Shown: one piece after another, positions 1 through 8,363 of the stretch
How positions within the stretch are numbered: position 1 is the stretch's first letter
How the letters are laid out: each line of letters begins with the position of its first letter
Source: Oscillospiraceae bacterium
GTDB taxonomy: Bacteria > Bacillota > Clostridia > Lachnospirales > Lachnospiraceae
Assembly: GCA_021771715.1 (NCBI GenBank)
Contig: JAETOO010000018.1
Coordinates: 62,001 to 126,000 of the forward strand
Direction of reading: 5' to 3'
DNA length: 64,000 nucleotides
Program-made: the position numbers and the translations under genes
The notes under the pieces: generated by a model
Seen by the model: the letters and a program-made list of their open reading frames with translations, nothing else
Databases searched by the model: none
Told to the model about the DNA's origin: nothing

Positions 1-297
1 GAGTGGCGGATCGGCTGCGAGCACGATTTTTCCGTGAGCCCCGGCAAGTGCGGCAAGTACATGAGCCGGTATCTGCCCCGGCCGGTCTACGAGGCGTACC
101 TCTCGACCTGGGCCGAGGCCAGGACGGAGGCGCTCTGGCCTGCGGTCCTCGGAATGTGCGACCTGGTGGACGAGACGGCGGCCTTCGTCGGAGAAACACT
201 GGGCTACTCCTACAACACGGAGGAGGCGAAAAACAGCCGCGCATTTTTGCTCTGCGTCAAGGAGCTGCCGGAGGACGCGACGGAGATCGACCCATAG
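1..297 (+). CDS. Aminoglycoside 6-adenylyltransferase-like protein, C-terminal fragment (5' end outside window)
   Basis: The frame is open from base 1 and stops with TAG at 295-297, so only the last 98 residues are present. The piece reads FSVSPGKCGKYMSRYLP, then a Trp/Glu-rich helix and EEAKNSRAFLLCVKELP. This matches what I recall of the C-terminal domain of ANT(6)/AadE streptomycin adenylyltransferases, where a GKxxKY(M/I) segment is followed by an LGYxYN segment and a short lysine/proline end. The nucleotidyltransferase active site lies upstream of the window, so activity cannot be judged. Many chromosomal Firmicutes homologues carry the family name without proven drug resistance. No local sign of a mobile element is seen beside it. 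Confidence 0.7.
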   Translation, partial: EWRIGCEHDFSVSPGKCGKYMSRYLPRPVYEAYLSTWAEARTEALWPAVLGMCDLVDETAAFVGETLGYSYNTEEAKNSRAFLLCVKELPEDATEIDP

Positions 298-348
298 GAG
301 AACCGGACAAATGAGGTCATGTGGGAGAGAGAGGAGGGGTGTGATTTT

Positions 349-1944
349 ATGGGAAGTTTTTTTAATCCGGGAAAGCGTTTATTCGCCGATACGCGGCGAT
401 CCGAGATCTATATTGACAAATCAGAGATGATCGAGTACCTGAACCGTTGTATTGACACAGAGCAGCGTTTTGTCTGTGTGAGCAGGCCGCGCAGATTTGG
501 AAAGTCAATGGCGGCCAAAATGCTGTGCGCCTACTACGATCAGTCATGTGATGCACAGGAGCTGTTTGATGGGCTGAAAATAGCCGGAGCGACTTCGTAC
601 CAGACACATTTGAATCGATATCCGGTGATCCATCTGGATATTCAGTGGTTCCGATCCAACAGTCAGGACGGCACGGCGGCGGTAAGGATGCTGGAGAAGG
701 GCGTGTCAGCGGAGTTGCTGGCTGCATACCCGGAAGCTGCGGAGGAAATTTGTGCCGACGGAGAATACGTACCTCTTCCGGTTGTACTCGAACAGCTGAG
801 CCGCCGGATAGGAAAGAGATTTGTGATCATCATTGACGAATGGGATTGTCTGTTCCGTCAGGATAAGAGCGACCATAAAGCGCAGGAGGCGTATCTGGCA
901 CTTCTGCGCGGTCTGTTTAAGGGAACGGTGTCTGAGCAGTTTGTGAGTCTTGCTTATCTTACGGGGATTTTGCCGATAAAAAAATACGGAACGGAATCCG
1001 CGCTTAACAATTTCGATGAGTATACGATGGCGGATCCGGGCCCGTTGGCAGAATACGTGGGCTTTACGGAGGAGGAAGTTTACGCGCTCTGCGCAGAGTA
1101 CAAAATGAATTTCGAGGAGGCACAGCGCTGGTATGACGGCTACCGCTTTTTTGAGAATAGCCATATCTACAGCCCGAAGTCCGTGGTGGATGCGATGCGG
1201 AGACACCGCTTTGGCAATTACTGGACAAAGACAGAGACATACGAATCGCTGAAGCTGTATATTGCAATGAATTTTGACGGGCTGAAGGATACGGTGATCG
1301 ACCTGCTTGGGGGAGCGCACCATCGCTGTGACACAGAGGCATTTCAGAATGATATGACGACCTTTGAGTCAGGTGATGATGTGTTGACGCTGCTCGTTCA
1401 CCTGGGCTATCTCGCGTATGATGTGGAGCAGGGTGAGGTGTTTATCCCAAATGAGGAGGTGCGTTCTGCCTTTGTTCGGGCAATCCGTGTAAACGGATGG
1501 AACGAGGTAATGCAGGCAATCGGTGACTCAGAGCGTTTGTTGCAGGCGACGTGGGCGAAGGATGAGGAGACGGTAGCCGCTATGATTCACGCAGTGCACA
1601 GGCAGAATACGGCGAGTCTTGTCTATAATCATGAAATCTCTCTTGCAAGTGTGATTACGCTCGCGTATTACAGTGCGGCAAAGGACTACACAGTGATAAG
1701 AGAACTGCCGGCGGGGGAAGGGTTTGCGGATATTGTTTTTTTGCCGAGGCGGGTGTCGGAGAAACCGGCGCTTGTGGTAGAGCTGAAATGGAACCGGTCT
1801 GCAGAAGGAGCGGTGAGGCAGATCCGGGAAAAACGATACGTAGAAGCGCTTCGGGAGTACAGAGGAAATATTCTGCTTGTCGGGATCAATTACGATAAAA
1901 AGACAAAAACACATCAGTGCCGGATCGAGGAGGCTCTGATCTGA
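349..1944 (+). CDS. AAA-ATPase-like protein with C-terminal PD-(D/E)XK nuclease-like domain
   Basis: A 531-residue protein of the AAA-ATPase-like (PF09820) plus DUF1703-type nuclease (PF08011) architecture that is common in gut Firmicutes and Bacteroidetes. The Walker A region is the variant SRPRRFGKS with GKS at 51-53, and Walker B is FVIIIDEWD with D163/E164. Near the C-terminus GFADIVF (D461) followed by VVELKW (E478, K480) fits the D...ExK nuclease signature. I chose ATG 349 because GAGGAGGGG lies about 8 nt upstream; an upstream in-frame ATG at 319 lacks such a site. The role of this family is not established, and mobile or defence-related functions have been suggested. It ends 19 nt before the GH3 gene, so the two may be cotranscribed. 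Confidence 0.85.
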   Translation: MGSFFNPGKRLFADTRRSEIYIDKSEMIEYLNRCIDTEQRFVCVSRPRRFGKSMAAKMLCAYYDQSCDAQELFDGLKIAGATSYQTHLNRYPVIHLDIQWFRSNSQDGTAAVRMLEKGVSAELLAAYPEAAEEICADGEYVPLPVVLEQLSRRIGKRFVIIIDEWDCLFRQDKSDHKAQEAYLALLRGLFKGTVSEQFVSLAYLTGILPIKKYGTESALNNFDEYTMADPGPLAEYVGFTEEEVYALCAEYKMNFEEAQRWYDGYRFFENSHIYSPKSVVDAMRRHRFGNYWTKTETYESLKLYIAMNFDGLKDTVIDLLGGAHHRCDTEAFQNDMTTFESGDDVLTLLVHLGYLAYDVEQGEVFIPNEEVRSAFVRAIRVNGWNEVMQAIGDSERLLQATWAKDEETVAAMIHAVHRQNTASLVYNHEISLASVITLAYYSAAKDYTVIRELPAGEGFADIVFLPRRVSEKPALVVELKWNRSAEGAVRQIREKRYVEALREYRGNILLVGINYDKKTKTHQCRIEEALI

Positions 1945-1963
1945 AAAATCAGGAGGGAATAAA

Positions 1964-4384
1964 ATGAAGGAAATGCAGTTGAGAGAGCTGCTGCAGGAGA
2001 TGTCCGTCAAGGAGAAGGTCGGACAGCTGGTGCAGCTGATGGGGGCATTTTACGAGAAGGATGTGGAGAGTGTGCTGACCGGGCCCGGGAAGGAGCTGGG
2101 GATCGGGGAAGAGGATATCCGCCTTTGCGGCTCGATCCTCGGCACCAGCGGGGCGGAGAATCTGATGAGGATCCAGAAGGAGTACATGGAGAAGCAGCCG
2201 CACCACATTCCGATGCTGTTTATGATGGATGTCATTCACGGGATGAAGACGATCTTTCCGATGCCGCTCGCGCAGGCGGCCGCCTTTGAGCCGGAGCTGA
2301 CGCGGGCAGGGTCCGAGATCGCCGCAAAGGAGGCGGCGGTGACTGGGCTTCATGTGGCGTTTTCCCCGATGTCGGATCTCGTGCGCGACGCCCGCTGGGG
2401 CCGCGTGATGGAATCGTTCGGCGAGGATCCGTACCTGGATGCGCAGTACACGGCGGCGCAGGTGCGCGGTCTGCAGGGCGAGGACATGGGAGAGCCGGGG
2501 CGGCTCTGCGCCTGCATCAAGCATTTCGCCGGCTACGGCGGCGCGGTGGCAGGGCGCGACTACAACACGGTTGAGCTTTCCGAACACACCTTCCGCGAGT
2601 TCTACCTGAAGGGCTATCAGGCAGGAATCGACGCGGGCGCCGGGATGGTCATGACGTCGTTCAACACGATCAACGGCATCCCTGCGACGACGAACCACCA
2701 TCTGATGCGCGACATTCTGCGCGGCGAGATGGGCTTTGACGGCGTGCTGATCTCGGATTTCTCGGCGATTCTGGAGACGATCGCGCACGGGTACAGCGAG
2801 GACGAGGCGGACGCGGCGAAGAAGGCGCTCGCGGCAGGCGTGGACATTGACATGATGACGAGCGTGTACGCGGGACACCTGGAGCGGCTGATCGCGGACG
2901 GCGCGGTGGAGGAATCGCTGCTCGACGAGGCAGTGTGGCGCATGCTGGCGCTGAAGAACCGGCTCGGCCTGTTCGAGAACCCGTACAAGGATGCGGATCC
3001 TGAGCTGGAGAAGACGTACCTTCTGTGCGAGGAGAACCGCAGGGCGGCGCGTGAGGCGGCGGCGAAGACGTTCGTGCTGCTGAAAAACGACGGGGCGCTC
3101 CCGGTGGATCGAAAGCAGAGGATTGCGTTTATCGGACCGTACACCGACCGGAAACAGCTGCTGAGCAGCTGGGCGTTTACCGGAGACGAATCGGCCTGCG
3201 TGACGATCAAGGAGGCGGCGCAGGAGGTTTTCGATCCGGAGCGCACGGTTTACCTGGCAGGCTCCCCAGTGCTCGGAGCGGGAGAAGCGCTGGTCGGTTT
3301 CACGGGCGCCGCGGAGGCAGAGGTGTCGGAGGAGGAGCAGGAAGCGATGCTGCGCGAGGCGGTTGCTGCTGCGCAGGCGGCTGAGCTTGTGATTATGCCG
3401 ATCGGTGAGCACTATCTGCAGTCCGGCGAGGCGACGAGCCGCGCAATGATTGAGGTGCCCGAGGTGCAGATGAAGCTGTTCCGCGAGGTGGTGAAGGTGA
3501 ATCCGAATGTGGTCGTCGTGCTGTTCAACGGCCGACCGCTCGACCTGCGGGAGATCAGCGAGAAAGCGCGCGCGGTGCTGGTGGCGTGGCTGCCGGGCAC
3601 GGAGGGCGGACATGCCGTCGTCGACGTGCTGACCGGAAAGGTGAACCCGTCCGGCAGGCTCCCGATGAGCTTCCCGTACTGCGTCGGCCAGGTGCCGGTC
3701 TCCTACAACGCATACTCGACCGGCCGCCCGGAAATCCCGGGTGTGAAGGAGCGCTTCAAGTCCAGATACATAGACATCCCGAATGCGCCGCTCTACCCGT
3801 TCGGATACGGGCTCGGCTATACGACGTTTGAGATCTCACCTGTCAGGCTGGAGCAGTACGACGAGGCCGCGGAGGAGAAAGCGTGCGAGGTGGCATTTAA
3901 AACAGCGACAGAGGATGCGCAGGTAGCGACCGGCGGTGTGCAGACGGATGTTGCACGGGTGGCGGGCGGCAGCGCAGCGGCAGAAGATGCGCAGGTAGCA
4001 GCCGGTAACGCACAGACAGACAATGCGCCGGCGTCATGTACTGCAGATAAACGTGTGGTGATGGAGGATAAAGGCAGGCTGAGCGCATCGGTGACAGTGA
4101 AAAATACAGGAAACTGCGCCGGCACGGAGACGCTGCAGCTCTATATCCAGGATGTCGCAGCGAGCGTCGTTCGCCCGGTCAAGGAGCTGAAAGGATTCCG
4201 GAAGGTAACACTGCAGCCGGGAGAAAGCCAGGAGATCGCGTTCCTGATCGACGAGCCGATGCTCCGCTTCCTGCGCGCTGACGGCACAACCGGCAGCGAG
4301 CCGGGCCTTTTCCGCGTCTGGGTCGCAAAAGACAGCGCATCCGGGGAGGCTGCAGAGTTCATCCTGTCCCGCACCAGCGCGTGA
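1964..4384 (+). CDS. Glycoside hydrolase family 3 beta-glucosidase-like enzyme
   Basis: An 806-residue GH3 protein with no signal peptide, so probably cytoplasmic. It starts with the usual LLQEMSVKEKVGQL segment of the TIM-barrel domain. The nucleophile is expected at D265 in GVLISDFSA. The second domain carries GEHYLQSGE, a likely acid/base region, followed by HAVVDVLTGKVNPSGRLPMS and a C-terminal fibronectin-III-like domain (LQLYIQD, KELKGFRKV). An unusual Ala/Gly/Gln/Asp-rich stretch of about 45 residues, at roughly 645-690, sits between the catalytic part and the FnIII domain and repeats EDAQVA. The substrate is probably a beta-glucoside or beta-xyloside oligomer, which the sequence alone does not decide. 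An AGGAGG-type site lies upstream of the ATG. Confidence 0.93.
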   Translation: MKEMQLRELLQEMSVKEKVGQLVQLMGAFYEKDVESVLTGPGKELGIGEEDIRLCGSILGTSGAENLMRIQKEYMEKQPHHIPMLFMMDVIHGMKTIFPMPLAQAAAFEPELTRAGSEIAAKEAAVTGLHVAFSPMSDLVRDARWGRVMESFGEDPYLDAQYTAAQVRGLQGEDMGEPGRLCACIKHFAGYGGAVAGRDYNTVELSEHTFREFYLKGYQAGIDAGAGMVMTSFNTINGIPATTNHHLMRDILRGEMGFDGVLISDFSAILETIAHGYSEDEADAAKKALAAGVDIDMMTSVYAGHLERLIADGAVEESLLDEAVWRMLALKNRLGLFENPYKDADPELEKTYLLCEENRRAAREAAAKTFVLLKNDGALPVDRKQRIAFIGPYTDRKQLLSSWAFTGDESACVTIKEAAQEVFDPERTVYLAGSPVLGAGEALVGFTGAAEAEVSEEEQEAMLREAVAAAQAAELVIMPIGEHYLQSGEATSRAMIEVPEVQMKLFREVVKVNPNVVVVLFNGRPLDLREISEKARAVLVAWLPGTEGGHAVVDVLTGKVNPSGRLPMSFPYCVGQVPVSYNAYSTGRPEIPGVKERFKSRYIDIPNAPLYPFGYGLGYTTFEISPVRLEQYDEAAEEKACEVAFKTATEDAQVATGGVQTDVARVAGGSAAAEDAQVAAGNAQTDNAPASCTADKRVVMEDKGRLSASVTVKNTGNCAGTETLQLYIQDVAASVVRPVKELKGFRKVTLQPGESQEIAFLIDEPMLRFLRADGTTGSEPGLFRVWVAKDSASGEAAEFILSRTSA

Positions 4385-4507
4385 CGCTCCCTGGAGAACT
4401 TGCTCTGCGCCCCACTAATGCGTGACGGCCCTGTAATCTTCTCGTCCTGGTTATCCAAGCCGTAACGAGGAATGAACTACTTTGTGCGACAAAGCCCCAA
4501 ATACCTT

Positions 4508-4536
4508 TTGACGTTTTGGGAAGAATGTGATACGAT
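4508..4536 (+). promoter_or_regulatory. Sigma-A type promoter for the YczE-like gene
   Basis: TTGACG at 4508-4513, a 17-nt spacer, and TACGAT at 4531-4536. Transcription would begin near 4543. That leaves a leader of about 160 nt before the ATG at 4705, which contains the structured element described next. Confidence 0.6.
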
Positions 4537-4565
4537 CCCACTTGGCAAATATTGTTGATGACTCA

Positions 4566-4664
4566 GTATCATTTCAAGGCCAGCTATGACCGCTATGGTT
4601 TTCCGGGAAAGCGCTTGCAGGCATTTGTTCGAGGAGCTCATAGCGGTTGCTGCCGAGATGATAC
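4566..4664 (+). promoter_or_regulatory. Structured 5' leader (nested stem), candidate cis-regulatory RNA
   Basis: Within the leader, GTATCAT (4566-4572) pairs with ATGATAC (4658-4664). GGC-C-AGC (4578-4584) pairs with GCTGCC (4649-4654). ACCGCTATG (4589-4597) pairs perfectly with CATAGCGGT (4639-4647). The enclosed 41 nt includes a small TTCCGGGAA palindrome. The stem ends about 40 nt before the start codon. It does not match the consensus of any riboswitch class I know. There is no U-run after it, so control by translation or RNA stability is more likely than by termination. Confidence 0.45.
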
Positions 4665-4704
4665 CGATTCAAAAGGGAAAATCCAGGAGGACAAGAGAGA
4701 AGAC

Positions 4705-5352
4705 ATGGAGACCAGGAGGGACAGGCTGCCAAAGCGGATTGGCATGGCCTTTTTCGGCGTAATCGTAACAGGCTTTTGTGTGGGCGCATTTCAGGCGGCG
4801 GATCTGGGAGCGGACCCGTTCACCTGCTTCGTGACAGGTGTCGGGAACTTCTTCCACTCGACGTACAGCACATTTTATGTGATTCTGACCGGGATACTGC
4901 TGGTCGGCGTCTTTTTTGTCGAGAAGCACTACATCGGGATCGCGACCGTGATCAACCTGCTGTTTACCGGCATGGCGGCGGACTTTATGCGGGGGATCCT
5001 GGAGCACTTCTTCCCGGATCCGTCTCTTCCGGCACGGATCGTCATGATGCTGTTCGGCATCTTCGGGACGTGCTTTGCGGCGTCGATCTACTTCACGGCG
5101 GACCTGGGCGTGTCGGCGTACGACGCGTGGTCGCTGATCGCCGCATACAAATACAAACTGCTCGCCTTCCGCCTGTGCCGGATCGTCAGCGACTGCTTCT
5201 GCGTGCTGGTCGGCTTCGCCGGGCACGCGACAATCGGAGTCGGCACCGTGATCACAGCATTTTTCATGGGCCCGGTCGTGCAGTGGTTCAACACAAATGT
5301 GTCGGAGCCGTTCCTGTACGGCAAGGAAGAGGCAGCTTCCCGCCAAAAGTGA
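4705..5352 (+). CDS. YczE/YitT-family integral membrane protein
   Basis: A 215-residue hydrophobic protein starting at METRRDRLPKRIG, with about five or six membrane spans. It contains two related halves: GAFQAADLGADPF in the first and FTADLGVSAYDA in the second. That internal duplication of an (A)ADLG(A/V)xxxD motif is typical of the YczE/DUF6198 group of Firmicutes membrane proteins, whose substrate is unknown. The longer frame back to 4552 would read through the structured leader and lacks a ribosome site, so I take ATG 4705. The AGGAGG at 4685-4690 is rather far from it, so the start is uncertain. Monocistronic; its transcript ends at the shared hairpin near 5450. Confidence 0.8.
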   Translation: METRRDRLPKRIGMAFFGVIVTGFCVGAFQAADLGADPFTCFVTGVGNFFHSTYSTFYVILTGILLVGVFFVEKHYIGIATVINLLFTGMAADFMRGILEHFFPDPSLPARIVMMLFGIFGTCFAASIYFTADLGVSAYDAWSLIAAYKYKLLAFRLCRIVSDCFCVLVGFAGHATIGVGTVITAFFMGPVVQWFNTNVSEPFLYGKEEAASRQK

Positions 5353-5427
5353 TGGAAGACAGAGCTACCGGCTCTGCGGCGAAGCATCCAAATAAAATGA
5401 CCGTGATGCATCCACTGGTGCAGAAAA

Positions 5428-5476
5428 AAACAGGCATTGCAAGATGACAAGTTACGTCAAGGAGCAATGCCTGTTT
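5428..5476. terminator. Bidirectional intrinsic terminator
   Basis: AAACAGGCATTGC (5428-5440) pairs perfectly with GCAATGCCTGTTT (5464-5476). It is flanked by an A-run on the left and a T-run on the right, and a further TGAC/GTCA pairing lies inside the loop. It lies between two convergent genes and can serve both. Confidence 0.85.
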
Positions 5477-5495
5477 TTTGTTTCTCTGTACGTCT

Positions 5496-6476
5496 CTACG
5501 CGAACTGGAACACACAGAACGCCGCATAGATGACGAGCAGTCCGATGCCCTGCGCGCGCGTCAGTTTCTGGCGGATGAGCGCGGGCAGCGTCAGGAGTGC
5601 CATGACGGCGATCATGACCGGGATGTCGACGACCAGGGAGGCGTTCATGCCGTTGATCGTCTTGCTGGCCGGGATGTCGAAGGGGGCGAGCGTAACGGAA
5701 ATTCCGCTCACGAGCACGAGGTTGAACAGGTTTGCCCCGATGACGTTGCCGAGCGAGAGTGCGCCGTGCCCTTTGACCAGGGACGTGATCGCGGTCACAA
5801 GCTCCGGCAGGGAAGTGCCGAGCGCGACGAAGGTCAGCGCGATGACGGACTCCGGCACGCCGAGCGACTGTGCGATCAGGGTGCCGTTGTCGACGAGCAG
5901 ATCCGCTCCGAAGGCGATGAGCACCGCCCCGAGGATCAGCAGAAGAATATCCTGGAGCATGGAGGAATCGTCCTGCTGGGAGGATTCCTCACTTTGCAGG
6001 GAGACCGGCTGCGGGCTCTTTTTGATTTGGAGCACCGTGGTCAGGATGTAGGCGGCGAACATCGCGAGCAGCACAAGGCCGGTGGTGCGGCTGAAATGTC
6101 CGATCAGGTAGGCGGTCAGCGAGTAGAACGAGGCCGCGACGAAAAAGAAGAAAACCGGCGTCCGGAACGTGCTGCGGTCGACGGTCGAGGGCCGGATCGC
6201 GACGGTGAGGGCTGCGATCAGGGCGGTATTGCAGATCACAGAGCCGATCGCGTTGCCGTAGGCGATCTCGCCGTGGCCGCCGAGCGCGGACGTCGCGGAG
6301 ACCATGACCTCCGGGAGCGTCGTCCCGATGGACACGACCGTCGCTCCGATCAGAAGCTCCGGGACGTGGAACCGGTGCGCGATCCCGGTCGCGCCGTCGA
6401 CGAACCAGTCGCCACCCTTGATCAGAAAGAGCAGACCGAGGATAAATAAGAGAATGACAGAAACAGGAACAGGCAT
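5496..6476 (-). CDS. Calcium/sodium (CaCA family) antiporter
   Basis: A 326-residue membrane protein with the two inverted alpha-repeats of the CaCA superfamily. The first repeat reads GTTLPEVMVSATSAL then GNAIGSVICN, and the second reads GTSLPELVTAITSL then GNVIGANLFN. Each carries the conserved acidic residue in (T/S)LPE and the GN(A/V)(I/L)G turn. It is closest in layout to YrbG-type K+-independent exchangers of bacteria, which extrude Ca2+ in exchange for Na+ across the inner membrane. ATG 6476 has an AAGGAG site 8 nt away. The central loop, QKSPQ-like and Ser/Glu-rich, separates the two five-helix halves. Single-gene unit, convergent with the YczE-like gene. Confidence 0.92.
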   Translation of the reverse strand: MPVPVSVILLFILGLLFLIKGGDWFVDGATGIAHRFHVPELLIGATVVSIGTTLPEVMVSATSALGGHGEIAYGNAIGSVICNTALIAALTVAIRPSTVDRSTFRTPVFFFFVAASFYSLTAYLIGHFSRTTGLVLLAMFAAYILTTVLQIKKSPQPVSLQSEESSQQDDSSMLQDILLLILGAVLIAFGADLLVDNGTLIAQSLGVPESVIALTFVALGTSLPELVTAITSLVKGHGALSLGNVIGANLFNLVLVSGISVTLAPFDIPASKTINGMNASLVVDIPVMIAVMALLTLPALIRQKLTRAQGIGLLVIYAAFCVFQFA

Positions 6477-6545
6477 ACAGATACTCCTTTCTTAATCGAG
6501 GCCCGGTGCAGACGAAAGCCTGTGCGGGGCATGAGCGGTGATAAG

Positions 6546-6730
6546 GTTACAGCTCAGCCGGGACGCCATGCAAGCCGCAGACCCGCTTGCTACGCAAGCT
6601 ATCCGCCGCTATGCGGCTCCTGTCTGTGGCTGAATGGGCGTTCCGCCCATTCAAAAATGGTAATACAGCCCTTAGCAAGCAAGCTTGCACGGTCTGTCTT
6701 CCCATTTTTTATGCATGGCTGAACTGTAAC
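6546..6730. repeat. Dispersed repeat element with 14-bp terminal inverted repeats, copy A
   Basis: GTTACAGCTCAGCC at 6546-6559 is mirrored by GGCTGAACTGTAAC at 6717-6730 (13 of 14 matching). Inside are several hairpins, for example GAATGGGC-GTTC-GCCCATTC and GCTTGC-TAC-GCAAGC. The right end (TATGCATGGCTGAACTGTAAC with the TCTTCCC block before it) recurs in inverted orientation at 50200-50235. The left segment (ACGCCATGCAAGCCGCAG) recurs near 50272-50289. No transposase is encoded. The form is that of a MITE-like or REP-like element sitting upstream of the exchanger gene. Confidence 0.7.
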
Positions 6731-6804
6731 ATGGACATCATAGCAAACCAGCCGGAATTTGTCAATAAAATTTTTGTGACCGGCAGCGTGGGTATATTTC
6801 CGGA

Positions 6805-7431
6805 TCATAGGATGTCATCATCCTGGCGGCCAGCCAGCGCGCCCGCAAAACAGATAGCGCTAAGGGCCAGCAGCATAAGCCAGAGCGTCAGGTTGACGGG
6901 ATCGTCGGTCTGTGGGGCATGTCCCGGGGCAGTGGAAGCTTCTTCCTTCCGGTAACTGTTTGTAAAGGAAATGTGATCGGCTTTTTCACCACTTTCCGTG
7001 TAGGCTACGGTGGAGGCGGTCAGGCCGCCGTCCGCGGCGTTTGTCACATAAATCTTTAGGGTATAGACTTCCCCGTCACAGGTATAGCCCTCTTTCCGGT
7101 TTTTGGCGGTCTGCTTTAGCTCATAGCGGTAGATCCCGGTCCTGGTAAACACGATCTGCGCCAGCTTTACGTCCTCCGTCCCTTTCATGGTGAACGAATA
7201 GCGGTCAGCGCCCTGCTCTGGCATGGGGGTTTCTGATTCCAGCGGAGTCAACACATACGAAAAGGTATCCTCTGCCTGCAGCGTCGTATAATTGACGAAC
7301 GTCTGGCTGACCGGCAGGCTCACACTTACGCTGTCCGAAGCCGCATAAGCCGGGCTTGCCAGAACGGCCGCAATCAGCACGGCTGTCAGGGCGCGGAAAC
7401 ACGTTGCGATTACTCTTTTCACACAGCTCAT
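6805..7431 (-). CDS. Small pilin subunit (FctB/basal-pilin-like) with sortase sorting signal
   Basis: A 208-residue secreted protein: signal peptide ending near SPAYA, one Spy0128/FctA-type pilin isopeptide domain, then a C-terminal sorting region. In the domain FTMKG, GIYRYELKQ and ISFTNSY supply the Lys, Glu and Asn segments expected for an intramolecular isopeptide bond. The C-terminus reads APQTDDP, a hydrophobic stretch and a short tail that lacks the usual Arg/Lys. This is a variant of the LPxTG signal. ATG 7431 overlaps the sortase stop codon by 4 nt and has AGGAGG 6 nt upstream. By position (last gene after the sortase) it corresponds to FctB, the wall-proximal pilin in streptococcal FCT operons. 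Confidence 0.85.
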   Translation of the reverse strand: MSCVKRVIATCFRALTAVLIAAVLASPAYAASDSVSVSLPVSQTFVNYTTLQAEDTFSYVLTPLESETPMPEQGADRYSFTMKGTEDVKLAQIVFTRTGIYRYELKQTAKNRKEGYTCDGEVYTLKIYVTNAADGGLTASTVAYTESGEKADHISFTNSYRKEEASTAPGHAPQTDDPVNLTLWLMLLALSAICFAGALAGRQDDDIL

Positions 7432-8363
7432 ACGCTTCCTCCTTTCCGTTTTCGATTTTTCCTGAACCTGCGGTAACTGCAGGCGGCCAGGAAAAAGAGC
7501 GCCATCAGAATCATAAGTACTGTCAGGACAACCAGCCACAGAGGGAGTTCCTGCAGGCGTTCCCTCAGCGTAGCGTTCCCGTCAATTCCTGTCAGGTGTT
7601 TTTCCTCGGGTTTCTGATAGAAGGGATCCTCCTGTACCTCATCGGTGATCCGGCCCACCAGTACGTGACGGCCGTTGGTGGCCTGCGAGGAGCAGGTGCT
7701 GAGCAGCACCAGATGCGGATCCTGCATCTGGGGAAGCTCCCGGAGATTCCGGGCATGTTCCTTGATCCGCCCCAGATAGGCTGCCTGCTCATCGACTCCG
7801 GTGATGCTGGGCCGGTACAGCTCGTCATAGGCGTCGATCTCCAGGAAAGCAAAAAATTCGATTCCGTGTTCTGCACCGGCGTAATAGAGTGTCCCGTACC
7901 GATGTGTATTGAAATAATCCGCTTCCCTGAAATCGGCGATCTCCCCGAACATCACCTGTTTGTCCATGTGATGTCCGTAGATAATGCTGTTAAAGTCTGT
8001 GAAATCGTTCCGGTTCCGGTAGTCCAGAAACAAGCTTCCCGACAGAGAGTAAGTCCCGTCGGCAGCGGTGTTCACGTACTTGTCGTTATCCGCTCCCTGA
8101 ACCAGCGGGTAGTCGATGTTCGTTCCGTACACCGTCAGCCAGCCGAACACGTCCGGATTCCTCTCCTGCAATGTCTCAAAGGATACGCTGTCCTCGACGA
8201 CCGGCCTGTAAATTTCATATTGCGTGTTGTCCGCCGCTGCATAGAGCTGCTGAGAGTCCCACAGCGCGTAGCAGCCGTAGGACAGGAGCAGCAGGAGAAC
8301 GGACAGCACCGCAAGATTCACAGCGCCGTCCAGCAGCCGGATCAGTTTTCTGCCAATGTTCAT
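7428..8363 (-). CDS. Class B sortase, pilus-polymerising type
   Basis: A 311-residue membrane protein with an N-terminal transmembrane segment (about 13-33), an extracellular sortase domain and a second C-terminal membrane segment (about 274-297). The catalytic residues are visible: H131 in IIYGHHM, C224 in LLSTCSSQ and R232 in NGRHVLVGR. The long insert between His and Cys (FFAFLEIDAYDELYRPS) is typical of class B. Pilus-building enzymes of FCT type 3, such as SrtC1/Spy0129 in group A Streptococcus, are also class B, which fits the neighbours. It lies between the backbone pilin and the small pilin, with 4-nt ATGA overlaps on both sides. It should link pilins through their (A/V)PTG-like signals. 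Confidence 0.93.
   Translation of the reverse strand: MNIGRKLIRLLDGAVNLAVLSVLLLLLSYGCYALWDSQQLYAAADNTQYEIYRPVVEDSVSFETLQERNPDVFGWLTVYGTNIDYPLVQGADNDKYVNTAADGTYSLSGSLFLDYRNRNDFTDFNSIIYGHHMDKQVMFGEIADFREADYFNTHRYGTLYYAGAEHGIEFFAFLEIDAYDELYRPSITGVDEQAAYLGRIKEHARNLRELPQMQDPHLVLLSTCSSQATNGRHVLVGRITDEVQEDPFYQKPEEKHLTGIDGNATLRERLQELPLWLVVLTVLMILMALFFLAACSYRRFRKNRKRKGGSV

Noticed and set aside
1949-3613. 554-codon minus-strand frame opposite the first GH3 gene
   Set aside because: Arg/His/Leu-rich antisense shadow; the GH3 frame is unambiguous.
5478-6449. 323-codon plus-strand frame opposite the Ca2+ exchanger
   Set aside because: Composition of Asp/Arg/Gly strings is that of an antisense frame; the exchanger motifs are on the minus strand.
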